The translations under genes were made by a program, and so were the position numbers. Shown here piece after piece: positions 10,643 to 22,441 of a DNA stretch of 64,000 nt. Origin of the DNA: Siphonodentalium dalli (lineage: Eukaryota; Mollusca; Scaphopoda; Gadilida; Siphonodentaliidae); NCBI GenBank assembly GCA_032622095.1, contig CP136066.1, positions 230,088,961 to 230,152,960 on the forward strand. Reading direction: 5' to 3'. Position 1 is the first letter of the stretch; the number at the start of each line of letters is the position of its first letter. The notes beneath the pieces are model-generated. The model saw only the letters and a list, made by a program, of their open reading frames with translations, did not search any database and was not told where the DNA came from.

Positions 10643-11290
10643 GGTAGCAGTACACGATTTCACAGGTTGTAGGGGGTCTGAAAAATAGAAATATAAGTAT
10701 CTGGGGGGCATAACGGCCAGTGTAGCCTGTGTTAACTGTGTCATTACTGGTTTGAAGGTTTATTTATTTTACAAAACTGGGAAAGTTCTCAAAAAAGTGA
10801 AAAATTTGGATACGCAACAGGGTTTTCGTATTCAGTGAAGGCCAACTCTGTGTTATTGATTACAGGAAAATAGCCCGATTTCTCTCCCATGAATTCTGTC
10901 ATCTGAGCTCGAAAGACTTTTTTTTCAAATGATACGATAACTTTTTTTCTATTTCAAATATTTCTCAGCACTAGCATGGCTCTATCAGGTGGAAGAATCT
11001 TATTTACTGACATTCGCTCTATAATGGTCTGTTTTTGGGTTGAAAAAGGCCAATTTGAGTAAAAAAAATGGGTAAAATTAAGCGGTCCGTGTGTGCAAAC
11101 CAAGGGGCATAACTCAATGACAAATTGTACGAAGAACCAAAAGTACATTTAAATGATTACACCTAAAATTTCTGTCGAAATTAAAACATGCTTGATGGGA
11201 TATATGCCAACGATAATGGCTTAGCATTGATTTGAAGTACAGTACCCCCTCACAGGTTGGCAAAATTGCTGGAAATCGTGTATTGCTACC
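10643..11290. mobile_element. Array TIR element, copy 2 (type B)
   Basis: Same termini as copy 1, but flanked by TTTAA on the left and TTAAA on the right, so the apparent inverted repeat is longer. Carries the type B variants ATGGCTC, CTATAATGG and TTGTACGAAG. Confidence 0.8.
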
Positions 11291-12603
11291 TTAAAGAGAC
11301 ATATCAAATTGGATAAATTAGTGAAAATCTACTGAAACATTTTATCTTTCCTATCTTCGTGTCTGCGTTACTATTCACAGTTTCTATTTATGACTGTTCT
11401 CGGAATTAGGTGCATTTGCCTGTAGAGTATTTGTATCAGAGGCTGTAGATACTTAGATACTATGGATTCCAGTTTGACAAGTCACTGAATGATCAAACCG
11501 ACAGGGCAAAAAACAAATTCAACGTATGTCTGCTACGGATAAAAAAAAACATTCCGGTTCACATTGGGGGGGGGGGGTTGGTGATGTGAATATATATGCA
11601 TCAGTTACTCTGTACGATTCGTTTCGAGTGGTGCGGTTTTGTTTGATTACATAAAATTGACATTAATTTAATGAAACGTGTTGCCACGCAAACATTTCAA
11701 CAATGGAATTCCTTGGATACCTGGTGCGAAAAGCCATATTAATGTTGGTTATTTAGTCTTGGTCGTGTTTCCGAATGACCGAGTAATGTCATTATGTATA
11801 TTGGAGAGGGGGTAAAGTCAGCTACTGAGTTATCACAAACAGCGCGTGAACACCAGCACAATAAAAATGGTATATAAGATTCCATAAATAATTAAATAGT
11901 GTGATTTCAACTTGACAATTACGTCATTGAATCGGTGAATGTACACCGACCGGCCAAATAAACATGGTTCACATTTTGGGGGAGGGGTGATTATATATGC
12001 ATTAGTTATTCCCTATGATTTGTTTGGAGTTTTGTTGCGTTCTTACATGTTTATGACTGACCACATAAAAGTGATTTGCATGTAATGAATTGTGTTGCTA
12101 AGGGAACATCCCAACAATGGAACTCCTCGGATACCACCTACGAATAGGCGTATTGATTGATATTGGTTATTCGGTCTTGGTCGTGTTTCCAAATAACCAA
12201 ATACATTGTCTTAACATATTCATGGGGGGTGACAAGAACATTGTCTTAACATATGCGGGGGAGGATGGGGGGCTGGCTAGTAAATAACCAAAGTGCATAT
12301 GCTCTGGTCAGCAGAATACAGATGTAATATGTCTGTTCAGACTGCCTTTTTGACTGGGATGTTTAGTTTTAAGGTGGTGGGCATGATGTCACATTTATAA
12401 TTTAACTTTGTTTTTTTCGCTATAACCAATAATTTGGGTGAATTTTGTTCATTTTTATTGAAACCACACTACTTATATTGACCTTATTTCCCATTCGCAC
12501 TGAAGAAACACCATATGTGTTATATATCAAAGTTATCGGTGTACTTCAGAGACGTAACTGGACATTTGCGCGTTGAAGGGGGATAACTCTATTTTTCCTT
12601 TAA

Positions 12604-13252
12604 GGTAGCAGTACACGATTTCACAGGTTGTAGGGGGTCTGAAAAATAGAAATATAAGTATCTGGGGGGCATAACGGCCAGTGTAGCCTGTGTTAACTGT
12701 GTCATTACTGGTTTGAAGGTTTATTTATTTTACAAAACTGGGAAAGTTCTCAAAAAAGTGAAAAATTTGGATACGCAACAGGGTTTTCGTATTCAGTGAA
12801 GGCCAACTCTGTGTTATTGATTACAGGAAAATAGCCCGATTTCTCTCCCATGAATTCTGTCATCTGAGCTCGAAAGACTTTTTTTTCAAATGATACGATA
12901 ACTTTTTTTCTATTTCAAATATTTCTCAGCACTAGCATGGCTCTATCAGGTGGAAGAATCTTATTTACTGACATTCGCTCTATAATGGTCTGTTTTTGGG
13001 TTGAAAAAGGCCAATTTGAGTAAAAAAAATGGGTAAAATTAAGCGGTCCGTGTGTGCAAACCAAGGGGCATAACTCAATGACAAATTGTACGAAGAACCA
13101 AAAGTACATTTAAATGATTACACCTAAAATTTCTGTCGAAATTAAAACATGCTTGATGGGATATATGCCAACGATAATGGCTTAGCATTGATTTGAAGTA
13201 CAGTACCCCCCTCACAGGTTGGCAAAATTGCTGGAAATCGTGTATTGCTACC
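12604..13252. mobile_element. Array TIR element, copy 3 (type B)
   Basis: Nearly identical to copy 2, apart from one extra C in a C run near the right end. It has the same TTTAA and TTAAA flanks. Confidence 0.8.
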
Positions 13253-14568
13253 TTAAAGAGACATATCAAATTGGATAAATTAGTGAAAATCTACTGAAAC
13301 ATTTTATCTTTCCTATCTTCGTGTCTGCGTTACTATTCACAGTTTCTATTTATGACTGTTCTCGGAATTAGGTGCATTTGCCTGTAGAGTATTTGTATCA
13401 GAGGCTGTAGATACTTAGATACTATGGATTCCAGTTTGACAAGTCACTGAATGATCAAACCGACAGGGCAAAAAACAAATTCAACGTATGTCTGCTACGG
13501 ATAAAAAAAAACATTCCGGTTCACATTGGGGGGGGGGGGGGGTTGGTGATGTGAATATATATGCATCAGTTACTCTGTACGATTCGTTTCGAGTGGTGCG
13601 GTTTTGTTTGATTACATAAAATTGACATTAATTTAATGAAACGTGTTGCCACGCAAACATTTCAACAATGGAATTCCTTGGATACCTGGTGCGAAAAGCC
13701 ATATTAATGTTGGTTATTTAGTCTTGGTCGTGTTTCCGAATGACCGAGTAATGTCATTATGTATATTGGAGAGGGGGTAAAGTCAGCTACTGAGTTATCA
13801 CAAACAGCGCGTGAACACCAGCACAATAAAAATGGTATATAAGATTCCATAAATAATTAAATAGTGTGATTTCAACTTGACAATTACGTCATTGAATCGG
13901 TGAATGTACACCGACCGGCCAAATAAACATGGTTCACATTTTGGGGGAGGGGTGATTATATATGCATTAGTTATTCCCTATGATTTGTTTGGAGTTTTGT
14001 TGCGTTCTTACATGTTTATGACTGACCACATAAAAGTGATTTGCATGTAATGAATTGTGTTGCTAAGGGAACATCCCAACAATGGAACTCCTCGGATACC
14101 ACCTACGAATAGGCGTATTGATTGATATTGGTTATTCGGTCTTGGTCGTGTTTCCAAATAACCAAATACATTGTCTTAACATATTCATGGGGGGTGACAA
14201 GAACATTGTCTTAACATATGCGGGGGAGGATGGGGGGCTGGCTAGTAAATAACCAAAGTGCATATGCTCTGGTCAGCAGAATACAGATGTAATATGTCTG
14301 TTCAGACTGCCTTTTTGACTGGGATGTTTAGTTTTAAGGTGGTGGGCATGATGTCACATTTATAATTTAACTTTGTTTTTTTCGCTATAACCAATAATTT
14401 GGGTGAATTTTGTTCATTTTTATTGAAACCACACTACTTATATTGACCTTATTTCCCATTCGCACTGAAGAAACACCATATGTGTTATATATCAAAGTTA
14501 TCGGTGTACTTCAGAGACGTAACTGGACATTTGCGCGTTGAAGGGGGATAACTCTATTTTTCCTTTAA

Positions 14569-15216
14569 GGTAGCAGTACACGATTTCACAGGTTGTAGGG
14601 GGTCTGAAAAATAGAAATATAAGTATCTGGGGGGCATAACGGCCAGTGTAGCCTGTGTTAACTGTGTCATTACTGGTTTGAAGGTTTATTTATTTTACAA
14701 AACTGGGAAAGTTCTCAAAAAAGTGAAAAATTTGGATACGCAACAGGGTTTTCGTATTCAGTGAAGGCCAACTCTGTGTTATTGATTACAGGAAAATAGC
14801 CCGATTTCTCTCCCATGAATTCTGTCATCTGAGCTCGAAAGACTTTTTTTTCAAATTGATACGATAACTTTTTTTCTATTTCAAATATTTCTCAGCACTA
14901 GCATAGCTCTATCAGGTGGAAGAATCTTATTTACTGACATTCGCTCTATCATGGTCTGTTTTTGGGTTGAAAAAGGCCAATTTGAGTAAAAAAAATGGGT
15001 AAAATTAAGCGGTCCGTGTGTGCAAACCAAGGGGCATAACTCAATGACAAATTGAACGAAGAATCAAAAGTACATTTAAATGATTACACCTAAAATTTCT
15101 GTCGAAATTAAAACTGGCTTGATGGGATATATGCCAACGATAATGGCTTAGCATTGATTTGAAGTACGTACCCCCTCACAGGTTGGCAAAATTGCTGGAA
15201 ATCGTGTATTGCTACC
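14569..15216. mobile_element. Array TIR element, copy 4 (mosaic: type B left, type A right)
   Basis: The left part shares CCCATGAATTC and CTGAGCTCG with copies 2 and 3. From about 14850 onward it shares ATTGATACG, ATAGCTC, CTATCATGG and TTGAACGAAG with copy 1. It ends GCTACC followed by CTAACTG, unlike the inner copies. The change of type falls between about 14836 and 14853. Confidence 0.8.
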
Positions 15217-15435
15217 CTAACTGTTATTTTCTCAGCACGAGCATCGAAGAAGCGACGGATCAGTTTACATATTATCCAGGTAACTTATGCTACTTGAAAA
15301 TAACCGGACTATGCCTTTGATATTTTCTATGATTCAAGGAGCTTTCGTTTCTGAAACTGCCATTAACGATGCTGCTATTAGTAAATTCGGTTCAACTGCA
15401 TGTGTCGGTATGTATTGTAGCCAATAATGTTAATC

Positions 15436-16100
15436 CTCTATCCGTGTAGCCAGTACTGTAAAACCTTTATACGTGTAGTCAGTACTGTAAAACCTTTATC
15501 TGTGTAGCCAGTACTGTAAACCTGTATACGTGTAGTCAGTACTGTAAAACCTTTATACGTGTAGACATAACTGTAAAACATGTATATGTGTAGTCAATAC
15601 TGTAGCACATATATAAGTGTAGTCAGTACTGTAAAACTTCTATACGTGTAGTAAGTACTGTAATACAGCTGTACGTTTATAGTCAGTAATGTGACACCTC
15701 TATACGTGTAGTCACTGCTGTAAAACGCATATACGTGTTGTCAGTGCTGTAAAGCATAAACTGTATATATGTAAGTACAGTAAAACGTATTATATTGTCA
15801 GTACTTTAAAACGTATATACCTTTAGTCGTTATGGCTTTATACGCGTAGTCAGTACTGTAACGTTATATACGTGTAGTCGGTGCTGTAAAACTTATATGC
15901 GTGAAAATTATATACGTGTAGTCAGGACTGTAAAAGCTGTGTACGTGCAGTCAGTACTGTTACCCCCCAATATGTGTGTATTCAGTACTGTAAAATATAT
16001 TTACATGTCAGTACTGTAAAACGTATATGCGTCTCATTACTATAACATGTATGATCAGTACTACAAAACGTCTCTACGTGTAGTCAGTACTGTACACGTG
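15436..16100. repeat. Minisatellite, unit about 30 bp (GTGTAGTCAGTACTGTAAAA)
   Basis: About twenty degenerate units based on GTGTAGTCAGTACTGTAAAA followed by CxTxTATAC. It ends about 45 bp before ZP exon 3. The same motif occurs at 34600-34945 upstream of the paralogous last exon, so the minisatellite predates the gene duplication or was copied with it. Confidence 0.85.
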
Positions 16101-16144
16101 TGTACGAGGACATTTCGCTGAAGTATACTTTTGTTTTCTTTCAG

Positions 16145-16325
16145 GTGTGGCGTTGATCACAGTACTGCTATATATGCATATTCCAACACTGACGTCATAT
16201 TCTACTTCACCGCATTCGAGTTTTTTAACTACTTTGACGTCATACACGTGACTTGTGACGTATCAGTATGCCGATTATCAGATGATTCTGGAAAATGTCA
16301 TCGTGAATGTGCCCCCACATACTAA
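16145..16325 (+). CDS. CUB/ZP protein copy 1, last exon (end of ZP-C and stop)
   Basis: The acceptor TTTTCTTTCAG ends at 16144. The first base completes the split glycine codon from exon 2, giving LINDG followed directly by CGVD, the classical ZP-C junction. Further cysteines follow in VTCDVSVC, GKCHREC. The frame ends TAA three codons after the last cysteine. Together the three exons give 10 conserved-looking cysteines (4 in ZP-N, 6 in ZP-C). No transmembrane segment, GPI signal or furin-like site follows, so the predicted product is secreted; many ZP proteins are membrane-anchored precursors, and this one ends early. The paralogue at 35907-36087 has the same length and the same end (PTY then stop), so the stop is probably genuine. 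Confidence 0.85.
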
Positions 16326-16490
16326 ATACTAACGTTGCATAAAGGTGCGGAATGGATGATTGATTGACACCAGACACACCACAGTTGTGGTGTCGGAATA
16401 GGTGTGCTACCTTACTTTGGTGCAGTTTAGTGACGTCATAATTACTATGGTGTAGATATGTGTGTCTCTCACCGCTGTAATCGCACAATG
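16326..16490 (+). other. Conserved 3' flank (probable 3' UTR) of CUB/ZP copy 1
   Basis: About 160 bp after the stop codon match the region after the paralogous stop at 36087. Shared words include ATGGATGATTGATTGACACC, ATAGGTGTGCT and GTGCAGTTTAGTGACGTCA. Similarity beyond the stop suggests transcribed 3' UTR or simply the extent of the duplication. No clear AATAAA signal was found close by. Confidence 0.6.
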
Positions 16491-17630
16491 AGTCTGCCCA
16501 TTAAAGGATTATACCGGTGTATTTTTCTCAGTCTTTATCAATGCCCGGTAATCCACTGGGCAAGTGGCCGAAAAGATTTTTGTGAAGTTATGCCGATTCA
16601 TGCGATTGAATATTCCATTATGGATTATGCAGTCTGAGTTGTTAATCTTACTTCGAGTGACGTAACATGAGGGACTACTAGCGATACCCAGTGTCAAACT
16701 TGAAAGACTGTCGCAATTGGCATTTATCTACCGACTGTTCATACAGAAACGACTTGAACCTACGGCTGACATTATGTATATGTCGGTAATCTTATAGATA
16801 GGATCAGTTGATATCAGATGTCTTAAAGGGCAATAATAATTAATTCAATTAAATAATTAAGTATATACTCAAAATGGTTGCAATCTGGTCGGTGAAAATT
16901 GAAACACGTGGATATATTCTCCCGTGGAGTATGGTGAGATATATGCCATTGATCTCAGATGACTTAAATGGGCAAATATGAGCAATAAATGACATTCATT
17001 ATGTAGATAAAATGGTACATATGGATCACCTGACCGGTGGGATGTCATGGGATAAGTACCAGGGTTTGCGCTGTCGGTAGCCAAATTAGCCAATGGCTAA
17101 TCTTTTTCGAATTTGGCTAATAAAAACTTCATTTGGCTAAACTTTTGGCTAAATTTTGTTTTACCCCAAATGGAGACGGAAAGCTAACTAAAGAGCGCTG
17201 AATGGGTCGACATTCAAAACGAAATTAGGCGACGAAAGTATCCCAACATAACGAGCTTTAAAAGTAGCTAAAAATGCATGTAAAAGGCATAGATGCACGG
17301 CGTTGACTGAGACGCTTCACAACAGTATACGACGTATTGCGCGCTCTGCCTTGCGACGAAACATATAGGCCCCTAATTTGCCTCTTTGTTTTGTGCCTAT
17401 TTTCGTTAATGCAACTGAGTTGGACAAGAATTGAACTTTAATGAACAAAGCAATCATGTTGCAATGTCTAGTATTAGTTCCAAGCGCGGCTTTCCTAAAT
17501 ATTATTTATCCGCGCGGTAATTTACTTGGAGCAATGCCAAGTTTCCCGGCGATTACACACTAGTGACAGATAAGAAAATATGTAATGGGGTTTCATGTGA
17601 TGTAGTGTAATTTTAGCAAGAACTCGGCGA
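16491..17630. other. Intergenic stretch after CUB/ZP copy 1
   Basis: No supported gene. Around 17080-17160 the word TTGGCTAA recurs (GGTAGCCAAATTAGCCAATGGCTAAT and variants), a small internal repeat of unknown origin. Confidence 0.4.
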
Positions 17631-17635
17631 CAATC

Positions 17636-17761
17636 TACGAGAACTCGGCGACATTCTACGAGAACTCGGTGACATTCTACGAGAACTCGGTGACATTCTA
17701 CGAGAACTCGGCGACATTCTACGAGAACTCGGCGATATTATAGGAAGAATCTGTTCGGTAT
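17636..17761. repeat. 21-bp minisatellite, six units
   Basis: The unit is GAACTCGGCGACATTCTACGA, read from about position 17641 and written here in two halves: GAACTCGGCG then ACATTCTACGA. Copies vary at one or two positions (GGCG or GGTG; ACAATC or ATATTA). The period is a multiple of three, but no flanking exon signals were seen. Confidence 0.85.
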
Positions 17762-18080
17762 TTCTGTGTGCTAACTGCCGACTCACCGTTAGGCGTTCTT
17801 CGCGGCGTATACGTGTGCATGCATGCTTGGGAAATCCTAAGCCTTCGACAGCTGTATACTGTGTATTATTGCGCTGCGTAGAATGCGAGACAAGTTTATA
17901 TCATATATCGTGCGGCGTACTCACAGACAAACATTGCGAGGTGTCTTATCTGAGTATAGTCGACCTTCCAGACACGCCTACATTGTTCTGTCGTTGGATT
18001 TAGAAAAAATGTGTGGAAAAAGAATGAGTCTCCTGGCTCTTGTAATAGGCGAGTATATACCTGCACATTTGAGAATTATC

Positions 18081-18539
18081 TTAAAGGTACATGTACTCAA
18101 TCCGATTGCATATGTATTTGGCTTCAGGGGTAAACAATATTTGATTCGAGTCGAGGAACCCATCCATCAAAGCTCAGGGTTATTAGATATTGATTTTTGA
18201 AATTTGTAATTTTCTCGAGATGTGTACTAATAATTGCCCGTAAGTTTGTAATTTTTCCTAGATGTGTACTAATAATTTCCCTAGAAACACTTATTCAAAC
18301 GGACGAAGATGGACAACTCTAAAATCAAGTGTATTAATAACGCAATTTTGACTGAGACTAACCTTTTGACGGCGTGTTTCTGGACCAGAAACAATAGAAA
18401 TAAGAATACTTCAAAAATTTATATCTGATCACTCTGAGCGTTGATATGTAGGTTCCTTCATTCGAATCAAATATTGTTTTATCCCCGAAGCCAAAGAAAT
18501 AGTAATTTATGAGGGCCTGATCGGATTGAGTACCTTTAA
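18081..18539. mobile_element. TTAA MITE with long inverted ends, TTAAAGGTACTCAATCCGA family, copy A
   Basis: The left end is TTAAAGGTAC, then CTCAATCCGAT; the right end is ATCGGATTGAGTACCTTTAA. Stem similarity extends inward: GAGGAACCCATCCATCAAAG near 18154 is matched in reverse by the segment around 18430-18455, and TTTATATCTGATCACTC is a shared subterminal word with copy B. The left end has a small insertion (ATGTAC) inside the repeat. TTAA borders suggest piggyBac-type insertion. Confidence 0.8.
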
Positions 18540-18986
18540 TAATAAATGTCCATAGATATGTAAGTTTAATTGGCAAAACATCCTTATAAGGACAGTATGC
18601 ATACATAATAACATATAATTTTACATTGTGTATTAAAAAATATAATAGATTTTGTCCCCACATTCGGTTGTAACAAGCAATCTGATTGGCTACAACGCCA
18701 CGTTAAATGACTATGTCCCCCGTCACCCTTGACAGCGGGGTATAAGAGAACGTGCGCCAAACATCGGGGGTGTATGAGCAAGTGAAAATCGGGGGTATAT
18801 GAATGACCCTTCAACTGGCAGTTTTCACCAATCGTGATGTTGCTCTCGCACGTCGAATTTGACGTCACCTGACGCCGGATCCTTAGGTCAGCTATTGAAG
18901 TATTCTTATTGGTGTGAATTAATCGGGAAAACTATGAAAAACACACTTAAATTAAGGAAACATGGTTATTGTTGTCGGGACAAAAT

Positions 18987-19129
18987 CGTTATCTCCGGCA
19001 ACATCGTGGGGTACATGGAGATTTAATACCTGGATGTCTTTTGTTGATACCCTCGGCTCCGCCTCGGGGTTCAAAATCGACATCCAGGTATTAAATCTCC
19101 ATGTACCCCCGATGTTGCCGAAGATAACT
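18987..19129. mobile_element. Fold-back MITE, GTTATCTTCGGCAACATCGG family, copy A
   Basis: A hairpin of about 143 bp. GTTATCTCCGGCAACATCG at the left pairs with CGATGTTGCCGAAGATAAC at the right; the stem continues through GGTACATGGAGATTTAATAC and its complement. The loop holds CTCGGCTCCGCCTCGGGG. A second copy is at 31839-31980. Confidence 0.85.
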
Positions 19130-21985
19130 AATAATATTAATATAGGGTAAATTAAGTTAAGCTGAATGTGCATACGATCGTCTTGTCTGCATTTATTCAT
19201 TGATTTATGAATACGCTGCTCATCGCGTGCAGAGAATAATCTTCGCATAATATGACAAATTGAAGTGCATGTATTGGAAATATTGTTGGATAATATTTTG
19301 ACAAGCTGTTCAGTTTTGGGTCATGCTTTCAAAGTCTGGGAACTGTGTCTTCATGCATTCGGGATGTTTATCAAAATGAATAGTTCCGGTATAATATGTA
19401 TCCATATCTTATATGTCGGTGTCTCCTGTAATAGGACGCTCATAGCCGATAAGTTTAATTGTCTGGAGAACAGCACAATCTCTTTGTTTTCAGAAGCCAC
19501 ACAAGCGGCGTGGATTTGTGGTGTTTTTGTGTAGTATCGTAATATGTAGTTGGTAATAACGTGCCCCCCCCCATCCACCCCACCCCCCAGACGAAATCTA
19601 TACACATGGCTGCCAACATTACGCCAACATTTATTATGAATACAGAAATATCCCGTTTAATTCCCAATATATCCATATATATCACTGTGTAATGCATGCA
19701 CTATAACACATCTCTTCTCAATATGTATTAAGTTGAGTTGGTATAGTTTCCAATCGCCCCTACAGTCTCGTAAAAAATGTATTGTGTTCCCAAGGATTTG
19801 TCAATTGCGTCTACGATATGGTAACAAACTAAAACTTTGAGAACCTGGGTACCATACCACCAAACCTCATCGGCCGAATTCACGTAAACCATAGTCTAGA
19901 CAAGTTCATACAGGGACTGGTTTAGGACATGGGCATTTTTCTTTTAATTCGTGGCACGAAATAACTAATTCGTGATATACGATCGTCAGTCCCATTGTTG
20001 TAATGTAAGCGGATAGAGATGATCTGGTTGCAGTTGTCCACCATTTTGGCATGAACCACGGCGATATGAGATAAAGGGTGTTGTAGGTGATCCGTAAAAC
20101 AAATTAAGTAATCACCCCTTTCACCAACACGATCCCAAGTTGCCGCCGTCCAGGGGGTGGGGTCACATAGGGCACCCGCGACATTCAGTATATCTTGGGG
20201 GCCACCCTACAACACCCATTATACCACATCAAACGGTTAAGGGGCCGCGAAATTGTATAGGTGCCATATTGGAACCCATCTGGGGCGGCCATTTTGGGTC
20301 GCGGAGGGTGCAAGCGGGTGAATATATAGTTTGTCTCATGGGTCACCCCACAACACACTTTTTGCAGTTAATCTGATAGCATAAGTATCGATGGGTATTT
20401 AGTGTGGTAGTTCTGTTTCATAGCTGCACGTAATCCTATTGCGATGATCCCTTCTGATGAAGCAACCCTTCTACCATTGTATTGTTCGGTGATTGGTTTA
20501 TTTGTGTATGATAAACCACAATAGAAATGCGAGTATATTATTATTAACTAACTGCTTTCCAATCGATATCAAACGTCGTTCAAATCGTCGGAATATAAGA
20601 CTCAATAAAGGTTGCAGAAAATTATACTATCAGGAACAGCATTTGGCAAAAAACATTTTCATTTGGCAAATTATTGGCAAATGTAACTTTTGGCCAACGC
20701 GGAGCCCGCAACGAGGGGTAGAGATCTCTCTCTCCCCCCCCCCCCCCAAGGTTTCACGGTTTAAAAGGCCAAATTGGCCAACAAAGTGTCACTTGGCCAA
20801 AGTTTTGGTTACCGTAAAATCGGAAATCTAATTTAAAAAACCAAATTGATAATGTAACTGGAGTGACATGAGCATCAAATTGATATAGTAATCCATTGCT
20901 TTCGATGACTACGTGACATAATTCACGAGGGAAGGCGGGCCTGGTTTTACCAATAGGACCGGCTAACCGAGTAAATTATGTTACGCAATCATCGAAACCA
21001 ATTGATTATTCTGTTTAACTTTCAACCACTAAAAGTTGCTAAATTCTAAAGAGAAGATGTAACAATATAAGCCCAGATTCTCCCATTTTGAACCCCAACG
21101 TACAGTCGCGCGTGCAGTTGTGCGGATGGACACATAATTTAAATAATTCTGACGTAACGATACCGATTGACCTCATAATTTTAATTCACTTTGGTGCGAT
21201 TCATTTTTTTAAGTTTCAGAAATTTTCTGTCAAAATTGTGTTTATTCTGACCGAACAAGCATGGCACTTGCAACGGGATATTGTTAAGATTCTGATGGTG
21301 TATGTAAATAATGTTAGTTCATACCGGAAATGTTTGGAAATCGTGTTAAAAGTAGAAACCATCGACGTAAACAAACACTGGAAGAGCAACGCCTGGAAAT
21401 TCAGCTCAGAACTGGATAAATTTATACTTCGCATGAAATTTGTCATAGTTCATTTAACTGGAATATGACAAATTTCGGATCATCGAAGTCGATAATAGAT
21501 ACGACTCTTCTTCATTTTACCGGTCTATTAACTGCTTCTGCATGATAACTGCATCATCGTCGGCAGTTCGTTTCTGTTCAACTTCAACCATGTTTGAGCC
21601 GTAGAAAGTGATAATAGTTCCGGGTTAGATCGGAATTGTCAAAAATTGCGTGCTCTCACCGGTGACATAATTCACAGGTGTGACATTATCACTTTTAATC
21701 CAAGAAATCCTTATTAATCACGACTATGTGTGTAATAAAATACGATATCTGCTAAGTGATTAGGTAATTCAGCTTAATGTGTAACACAAAAGGCACTCAT
21801 GACAGTTCACTATCAAACAATGTAATGAAACAGTGACGAGGACTAATACTAATGAATCCTGTTTCTGCCATAAGTCTGAATAGTATATTGTGGGTAGTGG
21901 TGTATTGTTAGGATTAAAGAAGTCTAGACACCGTATTGGAAGGTATGGGCATAATTATATAGAATGTTAAATGTTATAGAAAACA
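19130..21985. other. Intergenic stretch, no supported gene
   Basis: Only short open frames without domains. A C-rich run is near 19563-19588 and another near 20736-20749. The region around 20640-20800 repeats GGCAAATTATTGGC/TTTGGCCAA words, somewhat like the TTGGCTAA repeat near 17100. Upstream regulatory sequence of the second CUB/ZP gene would lie at its right end, but no promoter element could be identified. Confidence 0.4.
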
Positions 21986-21987
21986 CA

Positions 21988-22058
21988 CACTCTCTCTTTC
22001 TCTCCCCCCCCCCCCCCTCGCGCTCTCTCTCTCTCTCTATCTATATATATATATATAG

Positions 22059-22123
<65 letters not shown>
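21988..22123. repeat. Compound microsatellite (CT, C and AT runs)
   Basis: CTCTCTTTCTCT, a C run, (CT)n and then a long (AT)n tract interrupted by GCT. It ends about 95 bp before the possible start codon of CUB exon A. Confidence 0.9.
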
Positions 22124-22125
<2 letters not shown>

Positions 22126-22217
22126 GATTGCTTTTGAGTATGGTATTTCGTGTTCTCAAATCTTAAATGTTCAACATAACATGTAAATGCATACACTGTT
22201 CTTTATATAAGGAATTA

Positions 22218-22441
22218 ATGGTGTACATTCTATATTTAGTCTCAACGATGGTCACAACACACGGCTACACAAACATTTATCAATATCATGCGGAAGTTGG
22301 CCAAATAACCTCACCGGACTACCCTAATGCTTACCCTACGAATCAAGATATCGCCTACATCATTGCACCGACGGGTGGATCACGGGGTATGTGCTGAATG
22401 TGGATCACGTCGATATGGAACCAAACCATGATTATGTCGAG
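22218..22441 (+). pseudogene. CUB/ZP protein copy 2, possible signal peptide and CUB exon A, frame broken
   Basis: CUB domains are extracellular beta-sandwich binding modules. The frame from ATG at 22218 reads MVYILYLVSTMVTTHG, a plausible short signal peptide, followed by CUB signature words GQITSPDYPNAYPTN and YIIAPTG. An alternative is that the exon begins after an AG at 22238-22239. At about 22381-22386 the frame stops making sense and TGA follows; the next frame continues with YVLNVDHVDME and DYVE, the expected CUB continuation. One missing G in the run CGGGGT explains this. The donor GTATGA begins at 22442 and leaves phase 0, matching CUB exon B. The break may be a true mutation or a homopolymer error. 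The usual cysteine after YPTN is also absent. Confidence 0.65.

Larger units (their letters stand above)
8675..15216. repeat. Higher-order tandem array: four TIR elements alternating with three 1.3-kb spacers
   Basis: The repeat period is about 1.96 kb. Elements of 648-649 bp start GGTAGCAGTACACGATTTC and end GAAATCGTGTATTGCTACC (a 19-bp inverted repeat with one mismatch), at 8675-9323, 10643-11290, 12604-13252 and 14569-15216. Three spacers separate them: 9324-10642, 11291-12603 and 13253-14568. Copies are nearly identical, differing by a few substitutions and by homopolymer length. The outer flanks read CTA before the first element and CTA after the last, consistent with a 3-bp target duplication of one ancestral insertion. 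The whole array is inside the 8.6-kb intron between ZP exons 2 and 3. Element and spacer carry no credible gene; a 64-codon open frame recurs only because the DNA is repeated. Confidence 0.9.

Noticed and set aside
8987-13269. A 64-codon minus-strand open frame repeated in three array units
   Set aside because: It recurs only because the DNA is tandemly repeated; it lacks a known domain, and the near-absence of change in the non-coding parts as well shows no coding-specific conservation.
15436-16100. Regularly spaced repeats that could look like a CRISPR array, also at 34196-34945
   Set aside because: Repeats are contiguous and degenerate with no unique spacers, there are no cas genes, and the context is eukaryotic intron; they are minisatellites.
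16869-19697. Several 60-105 codon frames on both strands, including 17883-18200 and 18584-18868
   Set aside because: No domain, no splice context, and several overlap MITEs.
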